5,988 nt of DNA from Gallionella sp. (GTDB lineage: Bacteria > Pseudomonadota > Gammaproteobacteria > Burkholderiales > Gallionellaceae): assembly GCA_004298605.1 (NCBI GenBank), contig SCPW01000111.1, positions 1 through 5,988 of the forward strand. Reading direction: 5' to 3'. Below the pieces are notes generated by a model. It saw nothing but the letters and a program-made list of their open reading frames with translations, was not told where the DNA came from and searched no databases. Both the position numbers and the translations under genes were made by a program. This document shows, in pieces, positions 1-5,988 of this stretch (positions within the stretch are counted from its first letter, which is position 1; every line of letters begins with the position of its first letter).

Positions 1-1496
1 TGCAACAGTTTCTGGCGGATCACTTCCTGCACTTCGCTCAATGCGCGCACGGCGGCCGGTTTATATTCGAGTATCCGCGCGGCAACCAGCGTATTCGGCG
101 CCACCTCGACCGCAGCCGTGTTGCGTTTGTTCTTTACGGCTTCGTCGGTAAAAATCGCCTGCAACATCTTTGCCGTCCAAGGTTCGCCCGCGGCAGAGGC
201 TTTGATCAGCCACCCGCTCTGCTCGATTTTCGCGCCAGCCAGATCGGCCGCCGGCTTCAAGGTGCCGCTTTGCTCATAAACGGTATTGCTGAATTTCTCC
301 GCCAGTTCGGCAAACATGTCGGCGGCTTTTTGCTGGCGCAATTTATTCGCGACGCCTTCACGCGCCTCGTCGAACGGCAAGAGTTTGGAAGGTTTGATTG
401 CAAGCAGCTTGATGATGTGATAACCGAAATCCGACTTCACCAGATCGCTGGTTTCACCCTGCTGGAGAGAAAATGCGGCGTCTTCGAACGGCTTGACCAT
501 CATGCCGCGGCCAAAAAATCCAAGGTCTCCGCCATTCGCGGCAGAACCGGGATCCTGCGAATTCAGCTTGGCCAGTTCGGCAAACTTGCCGGGGCTTTGT
601 TTGGCTTGCTGCAGCAACTGCCCGGCCTTCGCCTTGGCAGCATCCTGTTCGGCCTGCGGTGCGGTAGCGGCCACGGCGATCAGGATATGCGCCGCCTGGC
701 GCTGTTCCGGCGCACCGAAGTCATTCTGGTGCGCATCGTAATATTGGCGCACTTCATCCGTGGTCACGTCAACCTTGCCCGACAGGCCATCCATGGAAAG
801 CTTCACGTATTCAACCCTGGCCTGCTCCGGGCTCTGAAATTCTTTCTGGTTCTGCTCGTAATATTTCTTCAGGTCGGCTTCGCTCACTTTGCTTTGGGCG
901 ACAAAAGACTGGAGCGGTATGCTGGACACGCTTATCACACGTTGCTGCTCGTACAAACGAATGATGTTATCCACCACGCTGTTCGAAGCAAATCCATTTT
1001 GCGCGTATGCATCGCGCACCTGCTGCCCGAGCAACTCGTCACGCAAGCGCGCCTCGAATACCAACGGCGCCATATTCTGGCCTGCCAACGCGGTTTCGTA
1101 GCGTTTTTTGTTGAATTTCCCGTTATCCTGGAACGCCTCGATACCCTGGATAACCTGCGACAACTGCTCATCGGTAACCGCCAGGCCGACCGCCTTGGCA
1201 CGCACGACCAGCAGGCGTTGCGCGACCAGATTGTCCATCACCGCGCGCCGCATTTCCGGGTTGTCCAGCATCGCCGCATTGAAATTGCTCCCCAATGTTT
1301 CGCGCAAACGATCCTTCTGCTGGCGCAACGCGTTTTCAAATTCCTGTTGCGTAATTTTTGTGCCATCCACCAAAGCCGGGGCTTCCACATTTCCCGAGCG
1401 TTGATATGAATCCACACCCCAGAATGCAAACGGCAAGATGATGAGCGCCAGGACAATCTGCACCAACCGTTTTTTTTCATGGACAAAATCAAACAT
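1..1496 (-). CDS. ppiD: Periplasmic folding chaperone PpiD (SurA-like N-domain plus parvulin domain), C-terminus cut off by the window
   Basis: PpiD is an inner-membrane-anchored periplasmic chaperone that works near the Sec translocon on newly exported proteins. Reading from the ATG at 1496, 498 codons are open to the window edge; the family is usually about 620-640 residues, so roughly the last fifth is missing. A short basic N-terminus (MFDFVHEKKR) is followed by one hydrophobic segment at about residues 12-28 (VLALIILPFAFWGV), which fits a type II signal anchor. A SurA_N-like helical region follows (about 35-245). A parvulin rotamase domain spans about 266-365, starting at HILIA (H270), with the typical GGDLGFFGRG stretch and closing FGYHIIKL (H360). 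PpiD parvulin domains are often catalytically poor, so the chaperone role is safer than isomerase activity. The ribosome site is weak (GGGTG, 8 nt before ATG). The gene starts 34 bp after the terminator of the upstream tRNA unit, so it needs its own promoter or read-through; I see no convincing promoter. Position after hupB matches E. coli. Confidence 0.93.
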   Translation of the reverse strand, partial: MFDFVHEKKRLVQIVLALIILPFAFWGVDSYQRSGNVEAPALVDGTKITQQEFENALRQQKDRLRETLGSNFNAAMLDNPEMRRAVMDNLVAQRLLVVRAKAVGLAVTDEQLSQVIQGIEAFQDNGKFNKKRYETALAGQNMAPLVFEARLRDELLGQQVRDAYAQNGFASNSVVDNIIRLYEQQRVISVSSIPLQSFVAQSKVSEADLKKYYEQNQKEFQSPEQARVEYVKLSMDGLSGKVDVTTDEVRQYYDAHQNDFGAPEQRQAAHILIAVAATAPQAEQDAAKAKAGQLLQQAKQSPGKFAELAKLNSQDPGSAANGGDLGFFGRGMMVKPFEDAAFSLQQGETSDLVKSDFGYHIIKLLAIKPSKLLPFDEAREGVANKLRQQKAADMFAELAEKFSNTVYEQSGTLKPAADLAGAKIEQSGWLIKASAAGEPWTAKMLQAIFTDEAVKNKRNTAAVEVAPNTLVAARILEYKPAAVRALSEVQEVIRQKLL

Positions 1497-1529
1497 AGCG
1501 ATAACACCCGAACATTGTTTTACTGAACG

Positions 1530-1557
1530 AAAAAAAAGGCGAACTTGCGTTCGCCTT
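1530..1557 (-). terminator. Rho-independent terminator ending the hupB-tRNA-Val-tRNA-Asp unit
   Basis: On the minus strand a perfect 9-bp stem (AAGGCGAAC / GTTCGCCTT) closes a GCAA tetraloop of the stable GNRA class, and a run of eight T follows, the first two belonging to the stem. The hairpin starts only 4 nt after the CCA end of tRNA-Asp, so it is placed to end the tRNA transcript. On the plus strand the hairpin is followed by GATTTGG and lacks a proper T tract, so it acts in one direction. Confidence 0.92.
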
Positions 1558-1561
1558 GATT

Positions 1562-1638
1562 TGGCGGAGTGGACGGGACTCGAACCCGCGACCCCCGGCG
1601 TGACAGGCCGGTATTCTAACCAACTGAACTACCACTCC
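1562..1638 (-). tRNA. tRNA-Asp, anticodon GUC
   Basis: This is a 77-nt complete cloverleaf including a genome-encoded CCA. The 7-bp acceptor stem GGAGTGG/CCACTCC is perfect and the discriminator base is G73, the standard Asp identity element. The anticodon loop reads CTGTCAC, giving anticodon GTC, between stem halves CCGGC and GCCGG. The T arm contains GGTTCGAGTCC. The sequence is very close to E. coli tRNA-Asp. It lies 15 nt downstream of tRNA-Val and directly before a strong terminator, so it is the last member of a transcript that begins upstream. Confidence 0.97.
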
Positions 1639-1653
1639 AAAAACCATTTTGCC

Positions 1654-1729
1654 TGGTGGGTGCTGACGGGATCGAACCGCCGACATTCGCCTTGTAAGGG
1701 CGACGCTCTACCATCTGAGCTAAGCACCC
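1654..1729 (-). tRNA. tRNA-Val, anticodon UAC
   Basis: This is a 76-nt complete cloverleaf with encoded CCA. The acceptor stem GGGTGCT/AGCACCC is perfect, with A73. The D arm is GCTC/GAGC. The anticodon stem TCGCC/GGCGA holds the loop CTTACAA, giving anticodon TAC, which reads GUN valine codons when U34 is modified. The T arm GGCGG-TTCGATC-CCGTC closes with one G-U pair. It begins 11 nt after the hupB stop codon with no terminator between, so it is probably cut out of a hupB-containing transcript by RNase P and 3' processing enzymes. Confidence 0.97.
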
Positions 1730-1740
1730 TGCAAAGTCGA

Positions 1741-2013
1741 CTAGTTTACAGCATCCTTCAGGCCTTTGCCAGCGGTAAATTTTGGAACCTTGGCCGCCTT
1801 GATCTTGATCGTCTCGCCGGTGCGAGGGTTGCGGCCATTACGCGCAGCGCGTTTCCCAACTTTGAAAGTACCAAAACCAACCAGACTCACCGCATCACCT
1901 TTTTTCAGCGCCTTCTTGATGGAATCTATGGCCCCATCCAGCGCACGGCCAGCGGTTGCCTTGGAAATATCAGCAGATTTTGCAATTGCATCAATCAAAT
2001 CGGATTTATTCAC
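1741..2013 (-). CDS. hupB: DNA-binding protein HU-beta
   Basis: HU is a small dimeric histone-like protein that bends and compacts DNA with little sequence preference and assists replication, recombination and transcription. The 90 residues match the family length exactly. Helices 1 and 2 form the dimer core (residues 1-40). The family signature lies in the beta arm, with GFGTF at 46-50 and GRNPRTG at 60-66; P63 is the conserved proline that intercalates between base pairs. The C-terminus ([17 protein letters not shown]) is typical of HU-beta. The start codon is GTG, supported by an excellent ribosome site (AAAGGGGAG, 2018-2026) ending 4 nt upstream and by the canonical MNKSDLI N-terminus; as I recall, E. 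coli hupB also starts with GTG. The position between lon and ppiD identifies it as hupB rather than hupA. It has its own promoter and no terminator before the tRNA genes that follow 11 nt after its TAG stop. E. coli HU-beta is a known Lon substrate. Confidence 0.97.
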   Translation of the reverse strand: MNKSDLIDAIAKSADISKATAGRALDGAIDSIKKALKKGDAVSLVGFGTFKVGKRAARNGRNPRTGETIKIKAAKVPKFTAGKGLKDAVN

Positions 2014-2017
2014 GTAA

Positions 2018-2026
2018 CTCCCCTTT
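2018..2026 (-). promoter_or_regulatory. Strong ribosome binding site for hupB that fixes its GTG start
   Basis: The minus strand reads AAAGGGGAG, then TTAC, then GTG. The 4-nt spacing from the end of this motif and its purine-rich core explain efficient initiation at a non-ATG codon. No in-frame ATG nearby would give a full-length HU. Confidence 0.8.
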
Positions 2027-2047
2027 GCTAGTGGTTGATAAACAGGA

Positions 2048-2066
2048 AAAGCCCTGTAACGGCTTT
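2048..2066 (-). terminator. Weak hairpin with short T run between lon and hupB; possible lon terminator
   Basis: On the minus strand AAAGCC and GGCTTT pair as a 6-bp stem around a 7-nt loop (GTTACAG), and the T run extends one base past the stem before CCTGTTT. This is a poor intrinsic terminator by shape. It overlaps the putative hupB -10 box, so only RNA coming from lon would contain both arms. No better terminator is visible after the lon stop; the GATAA/TTATC pair near 2102-2116 is AT-only and weaker. Confidence 0.25.
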
Positions 2067-2093
2067 ATATCAAGGCTTCGCAGCCTTGGTCAA
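2064..2093 (-). promoter_or_regulatory. Probable sigma-70 promoter of hupB (and of the two tRNAs)
   Basis: The minus strand shows a -35 box TTGACC (2088-2093) and a -10 box TATAAA (2064-2069) separated by 18 bp. The -10 box matches TATAAT at five of six positions and the -35 box matches TTGACA at four of six. The predicted start of transcription is near 2057, giving a leader of about 44 nt before the GTG. The spacer is almost wholly filled by a palindrome, listed separately. Boxes were read by eye and no start site has been mapped. Confidence 0.6.
2071..2088. repeat. Perfect inverted repeat in the hupB promoter spacer (7-bp arms, 4-nt loop)
   Basis: CAAGGCT (2071-2077) and AGCCTTG (2082-2088) are exact reverse complements around TCGC. 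The repeat lies between the putative -35 and -10 boxes and overlaps the -35 box by one base. It could be an operator or a cruciform-prone element. In read-through RNA from lon it would form a hairpin, but no T tract follows, so it is not a standard terminator. Confidence 0.55.
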
Positions 2094-2153
2094 GCGATTA
2101 CGATAATTTTTTTATCTTGCGCCGCGACAGACTAACTGCTATCGGACTACCCC

Positions 2154-4580
2154 TTAATGCTTGGTCAGCGGCGACGCTTCCTGGGCATTATCGATTGCCG
2201 GTAAACCGGCGGGCGCAACACCCTCGGGCGATTCCGGCAATGGCTCCGGTTTGCGCTCCAGAGCCAGTTCCAGCACCTGGTCTATCCACTTGACCGGATG
2301 TATATCCAGCTTGTTTTTGATGTTGTCTGGAATTTCGGCCAGATCCTTGGTGTTTTCTTCCGGGATCAAAACCACCTTGATGCCCCCACGTTGCGCCGCC
2401 AGCAGTTTCTCTTTCAAGCCACCGATCGGCAGCACTTCGCCGCGCAAGGTGATTTCGCCGGTCATCGCCACATCGGCACGCACCGGGATTCCCGTCAGCG
2501 CCGAGACCATCGCCGTACACATGCCTATGCCAGCGCTCGGGCCATCCTTTGGAATGGCGCCTTCCGGCAAGTGGATATGCAAATCGTTCTTCTGATAAAA
2601 CTCTTCATTTATCCCCAGCCGCCTGGCGCGGCCACGCACCACGCTCAGGGCGGCCTGGATGGACTCCTGCATCACCTCGCCAAGCTTCCCGGTGGTGGTG
2701 GTCTTGCCCTTGCCCGGCAACACGGCGGTCTCGATCGTCAGCAATTCGCCGCCGACTTCGGTCCATGCCAACCCGGTCACCTGCCCGACCTGGTTGTTCT
2801 TTTCGGCAACGCCGTAAGAATAGCGGCGCACACCCAAGTATTTATCGAGATTGCGCGCACTGATGGCGATCTTTTTGGCGCTGTCTTTTAGCGAAAGCGA
2901 TTTCACCACCTTGCGGCAAATCTTGGAGATTTCCCGCTCCAGACCTCGCACCCCCGCTTCGCGCACGTAATAGCGCACGATGTCGCGCAACGCGCTTTCG
3001 GTAATATTGATTTCTTCCGGCTTCAGGCCGTTGTTCTTCATTGCCTTGGGCACCAGATAGCGCGTGGCAATGTTGATTTTCTCGTCTTCCATGTAGCTGG
3101 AGACATGGATGACCTCCATGCGGTCCATCAAGGCATCAGGAATGTTCAAGGTATTTGCCGTCGCCACGAACATCACATCGGAAAGGTCGTACTCGACCTC
3201 GACATAGTGGTCGACAAATGTGCTGTTCTGCTCCGGATCAAGCACTTCCAGCAGCGCGGAAGAGGGATCGCCGCGCATATCCATGCCCATCTTGTCCACT
3301 TCATCGAGCAGGAACAACGGGTTTTTCACCGCGACCTTGCTCATGTTCTGTAAAATTTTTCCGGGCATGGAACCGATATAGGTGCGGCGATGACCACGGA
3401 TCTCCGATTCATCGCGCACCCCGCCCAGCGACATGCGCACAAACTTGCGGTTGGTGGCGCGCGCGATGGATTGCCCCAGCGAAGTCTTGCCCACGCCCGG
3501 CGGCCCGACCAGGCAAAGAATGGGCGCCTTCAGCTTATCCACGCGCTGCTGCACGGCCAGATATTCGAGAATGCGCTCTTTGACTTTATCCAGACCATAA
3601 TGATCCTCTTCCAGCACCACTTCAGCCTTTTTCAGATCGGCGCTGATTTTGGTTTTTTTCTTCCACGGCAAACCGATCAGCACGTCGATGTAGTTGCGCA
3701 CCACGGTGGCTTCGGCTGACATCGGCGACATCAGGCGCAGCTTCTTCAGCTCGGCCTCAGCCTTGGTGCGCGCCTCCTTCGGCATGTGCGCGGCCTTGAT
3801 TTTCTTTTCCACATCGTCAAAGTCGGCACCCTCCTCACCCTCGCCCAACTCTTTCTGAATCGCCTTGACCTGCTCGTTCAGATAGTACTCGCGCTGGCTC
3901 TTTTCCATCTGGCGCTTTACCCGGCCACGGATACGTTTCTCGACCTGCAGAATATCGATCTCTGCTTCCAGCAGGCCGAGCAGATGTTCGAGGCGTTTGC
4001 GCACGCCAAAAACTTCCAGCACTTCCTGCTTCTGCTCCAGCTTGAGCGGCAGATGGGCGGCAATCGTATCGGCCAGACGACCGGCATCATCAATGCCGGC
4101 CAGCGACGTCAGGATTTCCGGCGGAATTTTTTTGTTGAGTTTTACATATTGGTCAAACTGGGCGATCAGCGCGCGGCGCATCGCTTCGGACTCGCTGTCC
4201 GTCCCATCTTCGGCAGGAACGATTTCCACCTCGGCATCAAAATGGCTGTCCGCGTCAAACACGCGCAGCACGTTGATGCGCTGCGTGCCTTCCACCAGCA
4301 CTTTCACCGTACCGTCGGGCAGTTTGAGCATTTGCAGAATGTTCGCCATGCTGCCGATGGCGTACAAATCATCCCTGCCGGGGTCGTCCTTGGCAGCCGA
4401 TTTCTGCGCGACCAGCACGATGCCCTTACCGGCTTCCATGGCCGTCTCCAGCGCCTTGATGGATTTTGCGCGACCGACGAACAGCGGGATGACCATATGC
4501 GGAAACACCACGACGTCGCGCAAGGGCAACAGCGGGTGCAAGTTGATTGTCGTAGTGCTCGGGGTATCTTGTTCTAACAT
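2154..4580 (-). CDS. lon: ATP-dependent Lon protease (LonA type)
   Basis: Lon is a cytoplasmic homohexamer that unfolds and degrades damaged proteins and short-lived regulators. From the ATG at 4580 the product is 808 residues, slightly longer than E. coli Lon (784). The N-terminal substrate domain begins at [15 protein letters not shown] (about 15-205) and is followed by a charged helical segment (about 206-250). The AAA+ module carries Walker A GPPGVGKT (359-366), Walker [10 protein letters not shown] (422-430, D426 and E427) and the sensor-1 region ATANT (N476). The LonA protease domain (about 595-775) has the catalytic Ser in PKDGPSAG (S682) and Lys in GGLKEK (K725), the 43-residue spacing seen in E. 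coli. Residues 777-808 form a Pro/Glu/Ala-rich, probably disordered tail. The start follows AAAAGG (4589-4594) by 8 nt and lies just below a heat-shock promoter. The frame stays open 64 codons further up into clpX, but that part lacks Lon similarity. Confidence 0.98.
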   Translation of the reverse strand: MLEQDTPSTTTINLHPLLPLRDVVVFPHMVIPLFVGRAKSIKALETAMEAGKGIVLVAQKSAAKDDPGRDDLYAIGSMANILQMLKLPDGTVKVLVEGTQRINVLRVFDADSHFDAEVEIVPAEDGTDSESEAMRRALIAQFDQYVKLNKKIPPEILTSLAGIDDAGRLADTIAAHLPLKLEQKQEVLEVFGVRKRLEHLLGLLEAEIDILQVEKRIRGRVKRQMEKSQREYYLNEQVKAIQKELGEGEEGADFDDVEKKIKAAHMPKEARTKAEAELKKLRLMSPMSAEATVVRNYIDVLIGLPWKKKTKISADLKKAEVVLEEDHYGLDKVKERILEYLAVQQRVDKLKAPILCLVGPPGVGKTSLGQSIARATNRKFVRMSLGGVRDESEIRGHRRTYIGSMPGKILQNMSKVAVKNPLFLLDEVDKMGMDMRGDPSSALLEVLDPEQNSTFVDHYVEVEYDLSDVMFVATANTLNIPDALMDRMEVIHVSSYMEDEKINIATRYLVPKAMKNNGLKPEEINITESALRDIVRYYVREAGVRGLEREISKICRKVVKSLSLKDSAKKIAISARNLDKYLGVRRYSYGVAEKNNQVGQVTGLAWTEVGGELLTIETAVLPGKGKTTTTGKLGEVMQESIQAALSVVRGRARRLGINEEFYQKNDLHIHLPEGAIPKDGPSAGIGMCTAMVSALTGIPVRADVAMTGEITLRGEVLPIGGLKEKLLAAQRGGIKVVLIPEENTKDLAEIPDNIKNKLDIHPVKWIDQVLELALERKPEPLPESPEGVAPAGLPAIDNAQEASPLTKH

Positions 4581-4588
4581 GGCAATAA

Positions 4589-4594
4589 CCTTTT
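4589..4594 (-). promoter_or_regulatory. Ribosome binding site supporting the lon start at 4580
   Basis: AAAAGG on the minus strand lies 8 nt before the ATG. It supports this start over the upstream in-frame start at 4772, which would overlap the clpX 3' end and place the promoter inside the gene. Confidence 0.6.
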
Positions 4595-4609
4595 CGTTGG
4601 CTGGAAGGT

Positions 4610-4638
4610 TAAATGGGGGTGGCTCAAATAAATTCAAG
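4610..4638 (-). promoter_or_regulatory. Heat-shock (sigma-32/RpoH) promoter of lon
   Basis: The minus strand carries CTTGAA (4633-4638) and CCCCATTTA (4610-4618) separated by 14 bp. The established RpoH consensus is roughly CTTGAAA, 11-16 bp, CCCCATnT, so both boxes and the spacing fit very well. Transcription should start near 4603, giving a leader of about 23 nt that contains the ribosome site. E. coli lon is likewise heat-inducible through sigma-32. An overlapping weaker sigma-70-like pair, TTGTCC (4650-4655) and TTTATT (4627-4632) with a 17-bp spacer, may give basal expression. Confidence 0.85.
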
Positions 4639-4647
4639 CGCCCCCAT
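4613..4647. repeat. Inverted repeat ATGGGGG / CCCCCAT enclosing the lon heat-shock promoter
   Basis: The arms ATGGGGG (4613-4619) and CCCCCAT (4641-4647) are exact reverse complements 21 bp apart, with a further inner GCT/AGC pairing (4622-4624 and 4637-4639). One arm is the core of the -10 box and the other lies just upstream of the -35 box. In RNA reading through from clpX this would fold into a hairpin, but TTTAACC rather than a T run follows, so termination would be inefficient. Confidence 0.5.
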
Positions 4648-4683
4648 CGGGACAAGATAAAGAATGAGTAAAAACAGGCCGGA

Positions 4684-5934
4684 TCAGGCCGCCTTGTGGG
4701 TATCCGCGTAAATAACGATGGACTTGATTTCCCCTGTCGAGCCTGTTTCGTCCAGCACAACCTTGCTGACATTGTCCATGGAGGGTAAATCGAACATCAC
4801 ATCCAGCAGCGCATGTTCGAGTATCGAGCGCAGCCCGCGCGCGCCGGTCTTGCGCGCCAATGCCTTGCGCGCAATTGCCAGCAGCACGCCGTCCCGGAAT
4901 TCCAGGCTGACATTCTCCATCGCGAATAATTTCTGGTACTGCTTGGTCAGCGCATTCTTCGGCTCGGTGAGAATTTTAACCAGCGCAGCCTCGTCCAGTT
5001 CTTCCAGCGTCGCCACCACCGGCAGACGCCCGACAAACTCCGGGATCAGGCCAAACTTGATCAGGTCTTCCGGCTCCACTCCACGCAAAGTCTCGCCGGT
5101 CTTGCGCTCATTCTTGCTGCTGATGGTTGCCCCAAAGCCGATACCCGCCTTCTCCGAGCGGTTGCGGATAACTTTTTCCAGCCCGTCAAACGCGCCGCCG
5201 CAGATAAACAAAATGTTCGTGGTGTCCACCTGCAGAAATTCCGTGTTCGGATGCTTGCGCCCGCCCTGCGGCGGGATCGAAGCCTTGGTGCCTTCGATCA
5301 GCTTGAGCAACGCCTGCTGTACCCCTTCACCGGACACGTCGCGGGTAATCGAGGGGTTGTCCGACTTGCGGGAAATTTTGTCGATCTCATCCACATACAC
5401 GATGCCGCGCTGCGCCTTTTCCACATCATAGTCGCAGGTCTGCAACAGCTTCTGGATGATATTTTCAACATCCTCGCCGACATAACCCGCCTCGGTCAGC
5501 GTGGTGGCGTCCGCCATCACGAACGGCACATCCAGCAGGCGCGCCAGAGTCTGCGCCAGCAAGGTCTTGCCGGAGCCGGTCGGCCCGACCAGCAGGATAT
5601 TGCTCTTGGCCAACTCTACGCCATCCTTGTCGCTGCTCTTGAGGCGCTTGTAGTGGTTGTACACGGCCACCGACAGGATGCGCTTGGCCTGCTCCTGCCC
5701 GATCACATACTCGTCCAGCGCCGCGCAGATTTCTTTCGGCACAGGCAAGTCCGTCCTGTCGGCCTTGGTATTTTCACTCTGTATTTCCTCACGCATGATG
5801 TCGTTGCACAGCGTGATGCATTCATCGCACACGAACACCGACGGGCCCGCAATCAGCTTGCGCACCTCGTGCTGGCTCTTGCCGCAAAATGAACAGTAAA
5901 GCAATTTATCACCTGATTTTTTATCGCTGGCCAT
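4684..5934 (-). CDS. clpX: ATP-dependent Clp protease ATP-binding subunit ClpX
   Basis: ClpX is a hexameric AAA+ unfoldase that recognises tagged or regulatory proteins and feeds them to the ClpP peptidase. Counting from the ATG at 5934 the product has 416 residues, a normal length. The N-terminal zinc-binding domain shows C14, C17, C36 and C39 (CSFC and CDEC). The AAA+ core has Walker A GPTGSGKT (117-124), the pore-1 loop GYVG (150-153), Walker B IVYVDEID (178-185), the RKH substrate loop (226-228), the IGF loop that docks ClpP (265-267) and sensor-2 GARGLRS (364-370). All key residues are present, so the protein should be active. A GTG directly precedes the ATG (5937); GGAAGG (5944-5949) stands 6 nt from the GTG and 9 nt from the ATG, so either could be used and would add one residue. 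clpP normally lies just upstream, here outside the window. No strong terminator separates clpX from lon, so partial read-through is likely. Confidence 0.98.
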   Translation of the reverse strand: MASDKKSGDKLLYCSFCGKSQHEVRKLIAGPSVFVCDECITLCNDIMREEIQSENTKADRTDLPVPKEICAALDEYVIGQEQAKRILSVAVYNHYKRLKSSDKDGVELAKSNILLVGPTGSGKTLLAQTLARLLDVPFVMADATTLTEAGYVGEDVENIIQKLLQTCDYDVEKAQRGIVYVDEIDKISRKSDNPSITRDVSGEGVQQALLKLIEGTKASIPPQGGRKHPNTEFLQVDTTNILFICGGAFDGLEKVIRNRSEKAGIGFGATISSKNERKTGETLRGVEPEDLIKFGLIPEFVGRLPVVATLEELDEAALVKILTEPKNALTKQYQKLFAMENVSLEFRDGVLLAIARKALARKTGARGLRSILEHALLDVMFDLPSMDNVSKVVLDETGSTGEIKSIVIYADTHKAA

Positions 5935-5988
5935 CACTACTAACCTTCCACACGTTTATCGGCAAACCCACTATTTTCTTTAAACACG

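Noticed and set aside
270..1409. Plus-strand open reading frame of 379 codons opposite ppiD
   Set aside because: It lies entirely antisense to a clear PpiD with a signal anchor and parvulin domain. Its composition (many His, Arg, Leu, Gln) is typical of a mirror frame in moderately GC-rich DNA, and no family is recognisable.
1489..1741. tRNA genes as an attachment site for an integrated element
   Set aside because: No integrase, no repeated tRNA 3' fragment and no break in gene order is present; hupB and ppiD keep their conserved places on both sides.
1438..2031. Plus-strand open frame of 197 codons across the tRNA genes and hupB
   Set aside because: It runs antisense through two tRNAs and hupB. 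The peptide from the tRNA region resembles familiar spurious translations of tRNA genes (for example WTGLEPATPG).
3786..4577. Plus-strand open frame of 263 codons opposite the lon N-terminal half
   Set aside because: It is an antisense shadow of conserved lon codons, with biased composition and no recognisable domain or ribosome site.
4581..4772. N-terminal extension of lon to 872 residues, overlapping clpX by 89 bp
   Set aside because: The 64 extra residues lack Lon similarity, contain the translated heat-shock promoter and would start inside clpX. The ATG at 4580 has a ribosome site and gives the family N-terminus.
4718..5431. Plus-strand open frames opposite clpX (4718-5431 and 5251-5892)
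   Set aside because: They overlap each other and the fully conserved clpX. Their Ser/Arg- or Leu/His-rich composition marks them as mirror frames.
5980..5988. Possible 3' end of clpP (Arg-Val-stop on the minus strand) at the right edge
   Set aside because: clpP is expected here by synteny, but nine bases are not enough to identify a gene end.

Overview
The window is a conserved chromosomal protein quality-control locus, with every gene on the minus strand. It most resembles a betaproteobacterium. The order clpX - lon - hupB - tRNA-Val - tRNA-Asp - ppiD is the enterobacterial clpX-lon-hupB-ppiD order with two tRNA genes added. The proteins look proteobacterial throughout and base composition is moderately GC-rich. 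I infer a Nitrosomonadales/Gallionellaceae-like lineage only weakly, because nothing in the sequence fixes the genus.

Layout, in the direction of transcription (high to low coordinates). A complete clpX (5934-4684) is followed by a gap of about 100 bp. That gap carries a near-consensus heat-shock (sigma-32) promoter, which drives lon (4580-2154). A 140-bp gap then holds a probable sigma-70 promoter with a hairpin-forming palindrome in its spacer. It serves hupB (2013-1741, GTG start). Eleven bases after the hupB stop come tRNA-Val(UAC) and then tRNA-Asp(GUC), and a strong rho-independent terminator closes the unit four bases past the last tRNA. ppiD starts just beyond (1496) and runs off the left edge without its C-terminus.

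How the genes work together. ClpX (the unfoldase of ClpXP) and Lon are the two ATP-dependent proteolytic machines for regulatory and misfolded cytoplasmic proteins. HU-beta is a nucleoid protein and a known Lon substrate in E. coli. PpiD is a membrane-anchored periplasmic chaperone for newly translocated proteins. The locus therefore groups stress-related proteostasis genes.

I see no mobile element, CRISPR array or undescribed system. The points of real interest are regulatory: the heat-shock promoter embedded in an inverted repeat, the palindrome inside the hupB promoter, and the mRNA-tRNA arrangement of hupB with two tRNAs. No gene-free stretch exceeds 300 bases. Long plus-strand reading frames opposite ppiD, lon and clpX are antisense shadows.
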